From Betaproteobacteria bacterium (GTDB lineage Bacteria; Pseudomonadota; Gammaproteobacteria; Burkholderiales; Burkholderiaceae_D), in assembly GCA_025362735.1 (NCBI GenBank), contig JANYFL010000038.1, forward strand, positions 81,490 through 145,489: a DNA stretch of 64,000 bases. The letters are read 5' to 3'. The translations under genes were made by a program, and so were the position numbers. The notes below the pieces were generated by a model, which searched no databases, was not told the origin of the DNA, and saw nothing but the letters and a program-made list of their open reading frames with translations. This document shows, piece by piece, positions 63,893 through 64,000 of this stretch (position 1 is the stretch's first letter; every line of letters begins with the position of its first letter).

Positions 63893-64000
63893 TTCAACGC
63901 AAAACCCGAATAATCTGGAAGCTCATTTTCCAATGTAAGGCTGCACTTATCACAGAATAGTTTAATTGCATCTCTAAATCCAGCATAAGCCCAACTTTCA
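63889..64000 (-). CDS. unidentified gene upstream of DUF1828, C-terminal end
   Basis: The last 36 codons of a gene whose 5' part lies beyond the window (reads ESWAYAGFRDAIKLFCDKC, ends DYSGFALK). It contains one CDKC-type pair-like cysteine motif with Cys spaced three apart. Its stop overlaps the DUF1828 start by ATGA, showing an operon. Nothing can be said on function. Confidence 0.6.
   Translation of the reverse strand, partial: ESWAYAGFRDAIKLFCDKCSLTLENELPDYSGFALK

Overview
The window looks like a chromosomal piece of a betaproteobacterium, most likely of the order Burkholderiales (an Oxalobacteraceae-like genome of moderate GC is my best guess). The evidence is gene order: birA-coaX-SPOR protein next to a stand-alone heptose adenylyltransferase; ftsE-ftsX-rpoH; ftsY facing rsmD-coaD-4Fe4S ferredoxin; and dacC, dat and ybeD, which normally lie together in this group. 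The assignment is an inference; no rRNA, tRNA or other taxonomic marker lies in the window, and I saw no CRISPR array.

Layout. 1-282: end of folE2. 444-7186: seven same-strand genes (FAD oxidoreductase, DUF1365, Cfa-like methyltransferase, chalcone-isomerase-like protein, GPH/MFS transporter, DUF3833 lipoprotein, SDR), a membrane-lipid modification operon resembling the core of the RpoE/ChrR singlet-oxygen regulons. 7204-14671: housekeeping genes (YoaK, RfaE2, methyltransferase, SPOR protein, CoaX, BirA, VanZ-like, 2Fe-2S ferredoxin, hydrolase, an orphan). 14842-33175: dacC, then a surface-glycan cluster of about 13 kb (five glycosyltransferases, methyltransferase, sugar aminotransferase, bifunctional WxcM-like enzyme, flippase, polysaccharide deacetylase, exosortase-A-type O-ligase, and an opposed sterol-desaturase-family gene), then dat, a PYROXD2-like oxidoreductase, a zinc metallopeptidase and ybeD. 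The cluster looks inserted into a dacC-dat-ybeD neighbourhood. 33105-36236: an EnvZ/OmpR-type two-component system with a divergent Spy/CpxP-like gene. 36593-42564: rpoH with a perfect CIRCE operator, ftsX-ftsE, a thioredoxin-like gene, ftsY, rsmD, coaD, ferredoxin. 42643-44266: an accessory pocket with an orphan and a BrnT/BrnA module. 44231-54053: AsmA, TerC, YchF, HicB/HicA, an unusual photolyase-like protein, fumC, a lipoprotein, a truncated antidote gene and pth. 54395-61416: a protocatechuate 4,5-cleavage (lig/pmd) operon plus a ModA-like protein and an aldo/keto reductase. 61476-64000: an AT-richer accessory island with an IS1595-type transposase, a coiled-coil/zinc-ribbon orphan, and an opposed operon with DUF1828/DUF1829.

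How it fits together. The lig genes turn protocatechuate into pyruvate and oxaloacetate, except that no oxalomesaconate isomerase (LigU) is present here. The glycan cluster should make, flip and ligate an oligosaccharide carrying a 3-acetamido-3,6-dideoxyhexose; the dTDP-glucose genes that would feed it are outside the window. The CIRCE element places the heat-shock sigma factor under HrcA. Several families of dispersed palindromic repeats occupy most of the larger gaps, including one inside the lig operon.

The least-explained parts are the DUF1828 island at the right end, the photolyase-like protein with a FAD domain at its N-terminus and an extra C-terminal region, and the seven-gene lipid operon.
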